Notes under the pieces: model-generated
Told to the model about the DNA's origin: nothing
Databases searched by the model: none
What the model saw: the letters and a program-made list of their open reading frames with translations, nothing else
Origin: Methylocapsa aurea
Lineage (GTDB): Bacteria; Pseudomonadota; Alphaproteobacteria; Rhizobiales; Beijerinckiaceae
Assembly (NCBI RefSeq): GCF_000746085.1
Contig: NZ_JQKO01000010.1
Coordinates: 124,001-188,000 of the forward strand
Direction of reading: 5' to 3'
DNA: 64,000 nt
Shown here: positions 37,178 to 45,488 of the stretch, piece by piece
Layout: each line of letters starts with the position of its first letter
How positions within the stretch are numbered: the first letter of the stretch is position 1
Position numbers and translations under genes: made by a program

Positions 37178-37506
37178 TCTATTTTTCTCCCAACTGCCTT
37201 CCGGCACAAATAAAGCTTTCGGCGAAGCGGAGCGTGGTTCGCCGTTTCGCGATGCGGCCAAATGAATGTCACGGCGCTTCCCAGGCTCCCATGAAGCGGG
37301 ATGGCGCCTCATGGCGCCAATAAGCCTACGGGCAGAGGGCGTCCTGAAATGCGATCAAGCAAATGATCAAGCAAATGATCAAGCAATCGAACAACGCCCT
37401 TGCGCTTACCGTGAAAGCGCTCTCGTCCTTACGCCTTGAAAAAAGCGCGAGCCCGCCACAAAAAGTCAACAGCCAATTCGCACTTTAACCAAGATCATTA
37501 CCGATC
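37178..37506. other. Intergenic region between mcmB and the exported-protein gene
   Basis: No gene seen. It contains a short tandem repeat (37353-37386) and an A-rich stretch (CTTGAAAAAAGCGCG near 37434). It probably carries the promoter of the exported-protein gene. Confidence 0.4.
37353..37386. repeat. Short tandem repeat, 12-base unit
   Basis: GATCAAGCAAAT is repeated twice and followed by a partial third copy (GATCAAGCAA). It lies about 180 bases upstream of the exported-protein gene. Unit number may vary between strains. Confidence 0.85.
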
Positions 37507-39372
37507 CTAAACGGCTCTGGCAAGTGCATGCTCCAGAATGACCAGGGCATTGCACCCCGGATGAACGAATTCAGCGACCCCGGCCTCTCGCAAAGCGGCT
37601 TTCATTTTGGCGGGAGATCCGGCGAAACAAATGAGCGCCGCGCCCGCTGCGCCGATCGCCCGCGCGGTCGCGAGAGCGGTCTCCGGGGCAATGGCGTCGG
37701 AGGCGCAAATGCAGGCGATTCTGCAACCTGAAAGGCGGAAGGCCGCCTCCACCTCTTGAACTGTCTTGAAGCCGGCGTTGGCCACAGCCTCGATGCCCCC
37801 TGCCTCGAAGAGGTTCTTGGCGAAGATCGAAGGCGCCAGAAAATCTTCCAGAGATCCTAGATTGGCGAAAAAGATTGTTGGTCTCGCGCCCGTTTGGGCG
37901 AGGGCCGCGTCGGAAGCCGCGCGCAAACCTTCATAAGGTTCGGCGTCGCGATGGCAGGCGAGGGGCGCGCATCCGGCGCCCGCCCGCGCCGATGGGCCAT
38001 CGACCGGCGGAGCCACGGCCAGCACCTCCACCGCCGTTTCGCCAAGATCTGGAAAAGTGCTGGAGCCGGTGATCGCCTGCGTCCTATGGGCAATGCGCTC
38101 GCGTCTTATTGCCGCGGTCGCCGCGATCTCCTCTTGCGGCCAACCGACCCTAAGGCTTTCTAAAACGCCGCCCGATCTTTCAAACCTTTGGAACAAAGTC
38201 CACGCTTTCGCGCAGAGGCCGTCGGTCAGTGCCTCGAAACCGCCGGCGCCTGCCGCAGGATCGGCGACCTTGGCGAGGTTCGCCTCGAAGAGAAGCAGCA
38301 ATTGCGCATTGCGCGCCAGCCGGCGGGCGAATTCGTCCGGCAGGCCGAGCGCCAAAGTGAAAGGCAGAATGGTGATGACGTCCGCGCCGCCAAGGCCGGC
38401 GGAAAATGCGCCCATCGTCCCCCGGAAGATATTCACCCAAGGGTCGCGCTTGGTCATCATCCGATAGGAGGTTTCGGCATGGAGGCGGATTGGCTTTGGC
38501 GCAAGGCCGCAGGCCGATTCGACGCGCGCCCAGAGCCGCCGCAAGGCGCGGAATTTGGCGATGGTCAGGAACGCGTCGGAGTCGGCGGCAAGCAGAAAAG
38601 CGATCTCGTCCCGGGCCTCGCTGAGGCCGACGCCATTGGCCACCAGTAGCCGAAGATAATCGACGCCGGTCGCCAGCACCGCTGCGAGCTCTTGCGCCTC
38701 GCCGGCTCCCGCGTCGTGATAGGGGCGCCCATCGGCAAGGAGGAAATGCCCCGCGAATCCGCTATCGCTCAGAGTCTGGCGCATATCCGCCGCCGTGCGC
38801 CCGATCTTGGCGATGGTTGCTGGAATTGCTCCCGATTTGGCGAAATGGCCGATCGGATCATGGCCGAAATCAATGTTGAGCGCGGCGGCGGTCAGCCGGC
38901 GTTTTCTGGCGAGCGCGGCGAATGCCGGGGCAATTTCCATGGTCCGCGCCCCGGCGTCGAGCCGAAGCGAGATCAGATCGAGTTCGACGCCTTCCAGCGC
39001 CGCGTCGAGATCGCTTTCGCTTCCGATCTCGACGCCAAAGCCGCGCGCCGCCGGCGCCTGCGCGACGGTAAGCGTGAGGGCGGCGGCTCCGCCCTCGAGG
39101 TCTGACCGCGCGAGTCGATTTGCGCTCGCAGCATCCGGGTGGTCCATTCTTTGCGCAACGCGCCAGCCGTCCGGCCTTTGCCGCAAGGCGCGGCCGAGTC
39201 CAGCGGGGGCGCGCGGGTAGAGCGGATTGATCGCGAGGCCTTCAGGCGTCGAGGCGACGAGCTTTTCGAAGCTGCCGCCTTTGAGCGCGGCATCGGCGAG
39301 CTGAGCCCATCGAACTGCGTCCGCCGGGGAGAACAGGCCTTCAATTTCGATGCCTTTGGAGCCTGTTTCCAT
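37507..39372 (-). CDS. mcmB: Methylmalonyl-CoA mutase, small subunit
   Basis: A non-catalytic partner of the large subunit. The 621 residues follow the mutase barrel (LAINPLYPRAPAGLGRALRQRPDGWRVAQRMDHPDA near 48-83; RIAHRTQAITGSSTFPDLGE near 425), but the C-terminal domain has SDAIAPETALATARAIGAAGA in place of the cobalamin DxHxxG motif, as expected for the degenerate subunit. It precedes mcmA on the same strand, with a small exported-protein gene between them. Confidence 0.93.
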   Translation of the reverse strand: METGSKGIEIEGLFSPADAVRWAQLADAALKGGSFEKLVASTPEGLAINPLYPRAPAGLGRALRQRPDGWRVAQRMDHPDAASANRLARSDLEGGAAALTLTVAQAPAARGFGVEIGSESDLDAALEGVELDLISLRLDAGARTMEIAPAFAALARKRRLTAAALNIDFGHDPIGHFAKSGAIPATIAKIGRTAADMRQTLSDSGFAGHFLLADGRPYHDAGAGEAQELAAVLATGVDYLRLLVANGVGLSEARDEIAFLLAADSDAFLTIAKFRALRRLWARVESACGLAPKPIRLHAETSYRMMTKRDPWVNIFRGTMGAFSAGLGGADVITILPFTLALGLPDEFARRLARNAQLLLLFEANLAKVADPAAGAGGFEALTDGLCAKAWTLFQRFERSGGVLESLRVGWPQEEIAATAAIRRERIAHRTQAITGSSTFPDLGETAVEVLAVAPPVDGPSARAGAGCAPLACHRDAEPYEGLRAASDAALAQTGARPTIFFANLGSLEDFLAPSIFAKNLFEAGGIEAVANAGFKTVQEVEAAFRLSGCRIACICASDAIAPETALATARAIGAAGAALICFAGSPAKMKAALREAGVAEFVHPGCNALVILEHALARAV

Positions 39373-39591
39373 TTTGGATCCGCCGACGATCTCTCCAGTT
39401 CGCCATGCGGAGAGGCGCCGCCGATTAGGGCGCGACGCGACTTAGTCCGGCCATGTGGGGCGATCTCGGGCCTGTTTGCAAGACCGACTCACTTTTGCAT
39501 TTGATCATCGCGGATATCAACGCGCCATCAATAGATGGCATTGGTCCGGCGACGCATCCAGCCCATCCGCCATTGACGAGGGGCAATCCGA

Positions 39592-40206
39592 TCAGGCTCT
39601 TTCAGCGAGCGCGGCGAGGCAGAAATCGATCATTTGATCGAGCGTTGGCTCAGGATCCTGCGCGCATTCCACCATCAGCCGCGGATGAAGGAAACGGACG
39701 CAGGCGCTGCGGACGAGAATCGCCGCAAGCTCCGAATCGCCGGCCTTAAATTCGCCGGCCGCCATTCCCCGGCTGATAATTTGAGCGAGAATCTTGTCCA
39801 TCTTGTCGGCGTGTTCACGGACGATCGGCCAATTTTCATTATAGGCCGTCTCAAATAATTCGTGCAGCTTCCGATCGGACAGGAATCGCTGTGAGTTCAG
39901 ATCCTCAATGGCGGCCATCAAATTGCGCAAAGACTTGCCGGCCGGTCCCGATGCTCTCGCGATTTTCGTTGCGGAGGCTTCGATCTCGCCGAAAATCCTG
40001 CTGCAGACGGCCACGTTGATTTCGGCTTTGGCGCCAAAGAATCGATAAACGTTAGCCGGCGACATGTGCAACTCGCGCGCGATATCGCCGACGGTCGTTT
40101 TTTGAAAGCCGACCTCGTGGAACAAGCGCTCCGCCACCCCGATGATGTCGAGCTGGGTATCGCCTTCTCTCTGCGCAGATGAGTTTTTCATTCGATCACA
40201 ATCCAT
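39592..40206 (-). CDS. TetR-family transcriptional regulator
   Basis: A 204-residue repressor-type protein. The DNA-binding helix-turn-helix is IIGVAERLFHEVGFQKTTVGDIARELHMSPANVYRFFGAKAEI (~21-63), typical TetR. The C-terminal domain ends DPEPTLDQMIDFCLAALAERA, resembling the TetR_C family of envelope or efflux regulators. The ATG at 40206 is used; Met6 is also possible. Its target is not obvious; it stands alone between the mutase and DUF1491 genes. A TATGACG/CGTCATA inverted repeat lies just upstream. Confidence 0.92.
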   Translation of the reverse strand: MDCDRMKNSSAQREGDTQLDIIGVAERLFHEVGFQKTTVGDIARELHMSPANVYRFFGAKAEINVAVCSRIFGEIEASATKIARASGPAGKSLRNLMAAIEDLNSQRFLSDRKLHELFETAYNENWPIVREHADKMDKILAQIISRGMAAGEFKAGDSELAAILVRSACVRFLHPRLMVECAQDPEPTLDQMIDFCLAALAERA

Positions 40207-40513
40207 AAGGCTCGAATCGACTAGTCCCGTATGACGATCCTAATATTCTTTCTAATAGCGTCATACATATTTAATCTCGTAATTAAATTTTGGCAACAAT
40301 CGGCTACTGACGCTTTGGCATTGTTTTGCGTCATCGGCCCGCTCGGCTGCTTGGCGGTCGTCCGCTCCATAAGGGATTCGCAGCCGCGGCGTCGCCGGCT
40401 CCTGCAAGAACCAAAGAGCGGCTTGTCTGGGGATAAGCGGCGAATTTGGGGCCGAGGCCGGCGCGATTGCCGCGGTTTGGCGCGCGGCGCTTAAATCGAA
40501 CGCGTCGCCGAAA
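40207..40513. other. Intergenic region upstream of the TetR gene
   Basis: An AT-rich 80-base stretch (40230-40310) near the TetR gene looks like a promoter and holds the inverted repeat listed separately. A plus-strand frame (40231-40494) begins with a hydrophobic segment but has no ribosome binding site and ends in arginine-rich sequence, so I do not call it a gene. Confidence 0.45.
40230..40265. promoter_or_regulatory. Inverted repeat, candidate TetR-family operator
   Basis: TATGACG (40230-40236) and CGTCATA (40259-40265) are exact inverses around a 22-base AT-rich centre that includes TAATATTCTTTCTAATA. It lies 24 bases upstream of the TetR start codon, where autoregulatory sites are common. 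The spacing is wide for this family. Confidence 0.4.
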
Positions 40514-40852
40514 TCATTCGGCGACATCCAGAAAGCACCGTCCCTCGCGGTCCTCCGTCTCGATGATCCAAAGGTCGGGGTCAAAACTGATTTCCCGCGC
40601 GAGTTTCAGCTCGGCTTCAGCAGGATCGATCCATGGATCGCGGTGCATTCGCGAAAAAACCCGGTCTTGATCCTCTTTCAATTCGCTTTGGGGCGCGGGG
40701 CCGAACACGGCGGCGGCGCCGTCGAGCCGATCGAGCTTGATAAATATGGCGCCGGCCTCAGCGGCGCCGCGCCGACGCAGGACGGCGACGGCGCCCTCAT
40801 GCGCGCAGCGGCGGAGGTAGGCGCTCACCCAGAAATCCGCGCGCAGCCGCAT
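40514..40852 (-). CDS. DUF1491 family protein
   Basis: A 112-residue protein: MRLRADFWVSAYLRRCAHEG, VAVLRRRGAAEAGAIFIKLDRLDGAAAVFGPAP, and a C-terminal ISFDPDLWIIETEDREGRCFLD, which are the hallmarks of this alphaproteobacterial family. The ATG at 40852 has GGGAG six bases upstream; the longer frame to 40942 is not conserved. Function unknown; no catalytic motif is evident. Confidence 0.88.
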   Translation of the reverse strand: MRLRADFWVSAYLRRCAHEGAVAVLRRRGAAEAGAIFIKLDRLDGAAAVFGPAPQSELKEDQDRVFSRMHRDPWIDPAEAELKLAREISFDPDLWIIETEDREGRCFLDVAE

Positions 40853-40974
40853 GATCGCTCCCATCTGGACCCCGAATCGAGAATCTGACTTTGCGGGAAA
40901 TGTGCGCAATCTGTACAACGATCGCAAAGGAATTGGACGCATTATAGGTTCGCGTCTCGTTGCAAGGAGATCCT

Positions 40975-42357
40975 ATGGCCGCGCTCGAAAAAGTCCTGGC
41001 GAAAATCGACGCCAATCTCGAGCCCGCGCTGGGGCGGCTCTTCAAGCTGATTGAAATCAAGTCGGTTTCGACCGATCCCGCCTATGCGGGCGATTGCGCC
41101 AAGGCGGCCCAGTGGCTTGTCGATGAATTCAAGAGCCTTGGGTTCGAGGCGTCCTTGCGGGAAACCGCCGGCCATCCGATGGTCGTCGCGCGCGGCAAGG
41201 CCTCGCGTCCGGATGTGCCGCATGTGCTCTTTTATGGCCACTATGACGTTCAGCCGCCGGATCCGCTCGAATTATGGGAGACGCCGCCTTTCGAGCCTCG
41301 TTTGGCCGAGGCCGCAACCGGCAAGCAGATCGTCGGACGCGGCGTCGCCGACGACAAGGGCCAGCTCATGACCTTCGTCGAGGCCTGCCGCGCCTTCAAG
41401 GAAACCGGAGACTTGCCTTGCGAGATTTCCGTCCTCATCGAAGGCGAGGAGGAGACGGGTTCGCCATCGCTTCCCGCATTTCTGGCGAGCAACAAGGACG
41501 AGCTGAAGGCCGATATGGCGCTCGTCTGCGACACCGGCATGTGGGATCGCGCGACGCCGGCAATCACCGTGATGCTGCGCGGCCTCGTGCTTGAGGAAGT
41601 CGTGATTCATGGCGCCAACCGCGATCTGCACTCCGGCATTTTCGGCGGCGCGGCGATCAATCCGATCCGGGTGCTGGCGCGCATCATTGCCGACCTCCAT
41701 GACCCGCAGGGGCGCATTACCCTGCACGGTTTTTACGATGGCGTCGCCGAATTGCCGGAGGCTGTCGCAGAGCAATGGCGGGGCTTGCGCTACCGCGAGG
41801 CGGCGTTTCTCAAGGAGGTCGGGCTCTCGGTTTGCGCCGGCGAGGAGGGCCGCGGCGTTCTGGAAATGGTTTGGGCGCGCCCGACCTGCGACGTCAATGG
41901 AATCATCGGCGGCTACACCGGCCAAGGCTCGAAGACGGTGCTTCCGGCGGAGGCCCGCGCCAAATTTTCGTTTCGCCTCGTCGGCTCGCAGGACCCGGAT
42001 AAGATCGCCGCGGCGTTCCGCGCCTTCGTGCAAGAGCGCTTGCCAGCCGATTGCCGCGCGGAGTTTATTTCGCATGGCGCCTCGCGCGCGCTGCAGCTGC
42101 CGTTTAGTTCGGAGGTTCTGTCGCGGGCGAGCCGCGCGCTCCAAGCCGAATGGGGCAAGGACCCGGTTCTCGCCGGCTGCGGCGGTTCGATTCCGATCAT
42201 CGGCGCGTTCAAGCAGGATCTTGGCATGGACAGTTTAATGATCGGCTTTGGCCTCGAGGACGATCGGGTTCACTCGCCAAATGAGAAATACGAACTCTCG
42301 TCGTTCCACAAAGGCGCCCGGAGCTGGGCGCGGGTCTTGAACGCGCTCGCCCCTTAA
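40975..42357 (+). CDS. M20-family dipeptidase/carboxypeptidase
   Basis: A 460-residue zinc peptidase of the M20 family. Metal-ligand motifs: VLFYGHYDVQPPD (His/Asp near 88-90), GRGVADDKGQLM (bridging Asp), LIEGEEETGSPS (catalytic and ligand Glu pair), and ALVCDTGMWD. The dimerisation domain holds HGANRDLHSGIFGGAAINP. The ATG at 40975 follows AAGGAG; an upstream TTG at 40960 is less likely. The substrate is a peptide or amide that sequence cannot fix. Confidence 0.92.
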   Translation: MAALEKVLAKIDANLEPALGRLFKLIEIKSVSTDPAYAGDCAKAAQWLVDEFKSLGFEASLRETAGHPMVVARGKASRPDVPHVLFYGHYDVQPPDPLELWETPPFEPRLAEAATGKQIVGRGVADDKGQLMTFVEACRAFKETGDLPCEISVLIEGEEETGSPSLPAFLASNKDELKADMALVCDTGMWDRATPAITVMLRGLVLEEVVIHGANRDLHSGIFGGAAINPIRVLARIIADLHDPQGRITLHGFYDGVAELPEAVAEQWRGLRYREAAFLKEVGLSVCAGEEGRGVLEMVWARPTCDVNGIIGGYTGQGSKTVLPAEARAKFSFRLVGSQDPDKIAAAFRAFVQERLPADCRAEFISHGASRALQLPFSSEVLSRASRALQAEWGKDPVLAGCGGSIPIIGAFKQDLGMDSLMIGFGLEDDRVHSPNEKYELSSFHKGARSWARVLNALAP

Positions 42358-42374
42358 GCGCCTCGGGCCGTCGC

Positions 42375-43907
42375 TCAGGCGAGCGGCCGCCGCAGCCTGA
42401 CGCCGGCGATGCGCAGTCCCGCGGCCAGGACAAGCACATAGGCGACCGCGCCGGCAAAGCCGAGAAGCAGCAGTTCAAACAGATCGGCGAAACGGCCGAG
42501 GCCGGCGACGAGGCTCCGCGCGGGCGCGGCTGCAAACAGCGCGAAGGCCGATAGCGCCCAGGATGCCGTCACGACGCAAGCGGCCGTGCGCCACAACAGC
42601 AAATCCGGCTTCATGGCGCCGCGCCGGATTGCAAGGAATACCAAGAGCAAAAGATTGATCCAGGCTCCGACCGCCGTGGCGGCGGCCAGCCCTACTGCGC
42701 CCAGGGGCTCAAACAGGACCAGCTTCAGGGCGATATTGACCGCCGCCGCGCCCAACGCGATCATCATCGGGGTTTTGGTGTCGCTCTGGGCCTGAAAGCT
42801 CGCCACGGCGGAACGCACGAGAACAATCGCGACAAGCCCGAATCCATAGGCCGTGAGCACCGCGGCGGATGCCTCCGCCGCCTCCGCCGTGAAGGCGCCG
42901 CGAAGAAAGACCCCCCGCATGATGACGTCGGGAATCATGAAAAATGCGATGGAGAAAGGCGCGCAAAGCGCCAAGGAGAGCGCCATGGTCCGGTTTTGCG
43001 CATGCAACGCCGCGCCTGGATTGCCGGCCGCCAGGAACCGGCTCATCTCCGGCAAGAGAACGGTCCCCGCCGCGATGCCGATGACGCCCAGCGGCAATTG
43101 ATAGATCCGGTCGGCGTAGTAGATCGAGGAAGGGCCGCCGGTCGGCAACAATGACCCGATGATCGTATCGGCGAAAAGGGCGATCTGGATGCCGGCCGAG
43201 CCGATGACCGCTGGGCCGAGCGCGCCCAGAAAATGCCGGATGTTTTCCGTCATCGCCGGACGCGCGAATTGCTCCAGGATGCCGGCGCGATAGGCGGCGA
43301 GGGAGGTCAGGGCGAGTTGCAGCAGGCCGGAGAGGGCAAGGCCCCAGCTCGCTGCGATCGCCCCATTGGCGAACAGGAACGCCACGCCGAGAAAGGCCAT
43401 GATCGAGAGATTCATCAGGACCGGCGCGAAGGCGGCGGCGACGAAACGCTTATGGGCGTTCAGGCTGCCGGACTGCAGCGTCACGAGAGTCACGAATAAA
43501 AGATAGGGAAAGGTGATGCGGGTCAGCGTCACCGTAAGCTCGAATTTCTCCGGGTCGTTGCGAAATCCCGGCGCGAGAAGATCCACGAAAAAAGGGGTGA
43601 AAGCCCAGGCAAGGCCCAGCAGCAATATCTGCGAGGCAAGCAGGCCGACGAAAATCTGACCGGCGAAGTGGCGGGCCCCAGCGAGGCCCTCGGATTGAAG
43701 CACCTGCGAATAGCTCGGCACATAGGCGGAGTTGAATGCGCCTTCGCCGAATATCGCCCGGAAATGGTTCGGCAGCCGCTGCGCCACCACAAAGGCGTCG
43801 TTGAGGAGGCCGCCGCCGAGAATGGCGGCCAGCATGACATCGCGCAGGAATCCCGTGCCGCGCGAGACCAGAGTGAGCCCGCCGACCGAAAGAAGGCTTT
43901 TGTACAT
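42375..43907 (-). CDS. murJ: Lipid II flippase MurJ
   Basis: Moves lipid II across the inner membrane for peptidoglycan synthesis. A 510-residue, ~14-helix MviN protein: SLLSVGGLTLVSRGTGFLRDVMLAAILGGGLLNDAFVVAQRLPNHFRAIFGEGAFNSAYVP at the N-terminus is highly typical, followed by ADTIIGSLLPTGGPSSIYYADRIYQLPLGVIGIAAGTVLLPEMSR. The glycosyltransferase gene ends seven bases upstream, on the same strand, suggesting a small operon. Confidence 0.96.
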   Translation of the reverse strand: MYKSLLSVGGLTLVSRGTGFLRDVMLAAILGGGLLNDAFVVAQRLPNHFRAIFGEGAFNSAYVPSYSQVLQSEGLAGARHFAGQIFVGLLASQILLLGLAWAFTPFFVDLLAPGFRNDPEKFELTVTLTRITFPYLLFVTLVTLQSGSLNAHKRFVAAAFAPVLMNLSIMAFLGVAFLFANGAIAASWGLALSGLLQLALTSLAAYRAGILEQFARPAMTENIRHFLGALGPAVIGSAGIQIALFADTIIGSLLPTGGPSSIYYADRIYQLPLGVIGIAAGTVLLPEMSRFLAAGNPGAALHAQNRTMALSLALCAPFSIAFFMIPDVIMRGVFLRGAFTAEAAEASAAVLTAYGFGLVAIVLVRSAVASFQAQSDTKTPMMIALGAAAVNIALKLVLFEPLGAVGLAAATAVGAWINLLLLVFLAIRRGAMKPDLLLWRTAACVVTASWALSAFALFAAAPARSLVAGLGRFADLFELLLLGFAGAVAYVLVLAAGLRIAGVRLRRPLA

Positions 43908-43913
43908 CGAGGT

Positions 43914-44936
43914 TCAGGTCCAATCGCGCTGCGCCGGCGGCCCGCAATCGTCGGAGACCAGCGGGGCGAGGCCGACGCGCTCCTCGACCAGATAAAGAGG
44001 GCGCCGCTTCACCTCGGCGAAGATGCGGCCGATATATTCGCCGATGACGCCGAGCGAGAGCAGTTGAATGCCGGCGAAGAAGGTGATCGACACCATCAAG
44101 GAGGCGTATCCAGGAACGTCGACGCCGAAAATGAGGGTGCGGGCGACATAAAAGCTCGCCATCGCGAGCGCCAGAAAAGACATGGCGACGCCGACATAGC
44201 TCCACACCTTGAGCGGCAGCGTCGAAAACGACATCAGCCCGTCGAGCGCGAAATTGGTGAGCTTGAGATAACTGAACTTGGATGAGCCATGGGCGCGCGC
44301 CTCGACTTCAAAAGGCACGCCGATCGATTTGAAGCCGATCCAGGCGTAAAGCCCCTTTGAAAAACGCGCATGTTCGCGCATGACCCTTAGCGCGGCGACG
44401 GCCGTCGCGTCGAGGAGGCGAAAATCGCCGGCGCCTTCCGGCAGGCTGGTTTCGCCGACCGAGCCGAACAGCCGATAGAAGCGCTGCGTCAGCAGCCGCC
44501 GCAACGGACTGTCGGCGGCGCGATCGATGCGCTGGCCGAACACATTCTTGTAGCCCTCCCGCCAGCGCGCGACGAAGGTCCTGATCGTCTCCGGCGGGTG
44601 CTGCAGATCCGCGTCCATGATCACGACCGCGGCGCCGCGCGCGTGATCGAGGCCGGCCGCTATGGCGACCTCCTTGCCGAAATTCCGGCTGAGCGAGACC
44701 GCGCGAATGCGCGGGTCCGCGCCATGCGCCGCGCGCAATATCTCGAGCGTGTCGTCGGTCGATCCATCATCGACGAAGATGATTTCGAACGAGCTCACGC
44801 AAGAGTCGAGGACCGGCGCGAGTCTTTCCAGCAAGGGCCCGATATTCTCGGATTCGTTCCAGACCGGCGCGACGACGGAAAGCTCCGGGTCCCGCGAGAC
44901 GGCGTCGGATCTTGTCATAGAGCGGGCTTCGTTCAT
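43914..44936 (-). CDS. GT2 glycosyltransferase (GtrB/DPM1-like)
   Basis: About 340 residues; transfers a sugar from a nucleotide to polyprenyl phosphate. GT-A motifs: LSVVAPVWNESENIGPLLERL, FEIIFVDDGSTDDTLEIL, VVIMDADLQHPPETI (DxD-type), then QRFYRLFGSVGETSLPEGAGDFRLLD. Two C-terminal membrane helices (VGVAMSFLALAMASFYVART, MVSITFFAGIQLLSLGVIGEYIGRI) anchor it. The frame could open at 45035, but the first 33 codons come from repeat family A. ATG at 44936 or 44918 is the likely start. Confidence 0.9.
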   Translation of the reverse strand: MNEARSMTRSDAVSRDPELSVVAPVWNESENIGPLLERLAPVLDSCVSSFEIIFVDDGSTDDTLEILRAAHGADPRIRAVSLSRNFGKEVAIAAGLDHARGAAVVIMDADLQHPPETIRTFVARWREGYKNVFGQRIDRAADSPLRRLLTQRFYRLFGSVGETSLPEGAGDFRLLDATAVAALRVMREHARFSKGLYAWIGFKSIGVPFEVEARAHGSSKFSYLKLTNFALDGLMSFSTLPLKVWSYVGVAMSFLALAMASFYVARTLIFGVDVPGYASLMVSITFFAGIQLLSLGVIGEYIGRIFAEVKRRPLYLVEERVGLAPLVSDDCGPPAQRDWT

Positions 44937-45488
44937 TGGGCGCGGGGCCTTTGCGGCAGGTAAAAAGGTGATCGACTTTTTCGATATTGAGACATCGGAT
45001 ATATCCGACGTCTCATGAGAACATGCTCCAACCATTTGAAAATAAGCGATTCTTTTCGATCATATGGAATCGGCGGATCGAAAGGAATCGCTTAGGAGTC
45101 ATTGCGCCGGAGCAAATCTGCATCGAAAAACCGATCAGCTTTGGCGGCACATGCACTAATGCGTGATCTGCGACAAAATGCGGCGCTTCCGACGGGATCC
45201 CTGCGCGAAAGCAAGGCAGGGGCAAGGCGACCCGTCTCGCCAATTCAAATTGACCTTCGCGCTTCGGGGTTCTTTTATGATCGATCAAATCGGCGAAGGG
45301 CTCTATAGCTTCTATTCCGGCGCGGTTTCCTTCGCGCCGAACCGGTTCCGAGCGCGCTTGAAATGCTCTAATCTTCGGCGTCGAATTGCGCAAGACAGAG
45401 GCAAATTCGGCCAAGCTGCGCCGGGGCCTTGCGGACAGGGGTTCTTTGCTGTCCGATTTTATCCGCGAGGCGAGAGGAGTTGATTGTC
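44937..45488. other. Intergenic region between the GT2 and HpnK genes
   Basis: Divergent promoter region. It contains family A repeat copy 4 and, at 45096-45370, several partial repeat fragments (for example GGAGCAAATCTGCATCG, CCGGCGCGG..CCGCGCC-type inverted repeats). No gene is supported. Confidence 0.5.
44968..45095 (+). repeat. Composite intergenic repeat, family A (copy 4) with inserted palindrome
   Basis: GTGATCGACTTTTTCGATATT leads into the 26-base palindrome at 44989-45014 (half-site GAGACATCGGATA, one mismatch in the other half), then GAGAACATGCTCCAACC, ATAAGCGATTCTTTTCGATC, GGATCGAAAGGAATCGC. Part order equals copies 1 and 3. Confidence 0.82.

Noticed and set aside
40231-40494. An 87-codon frame with a hydrophobic N-terminus
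   Set aside because: It starts inside an inverted repeat, lacks a ribosome binding site and turns arginine-rich; more likely a promoter region.
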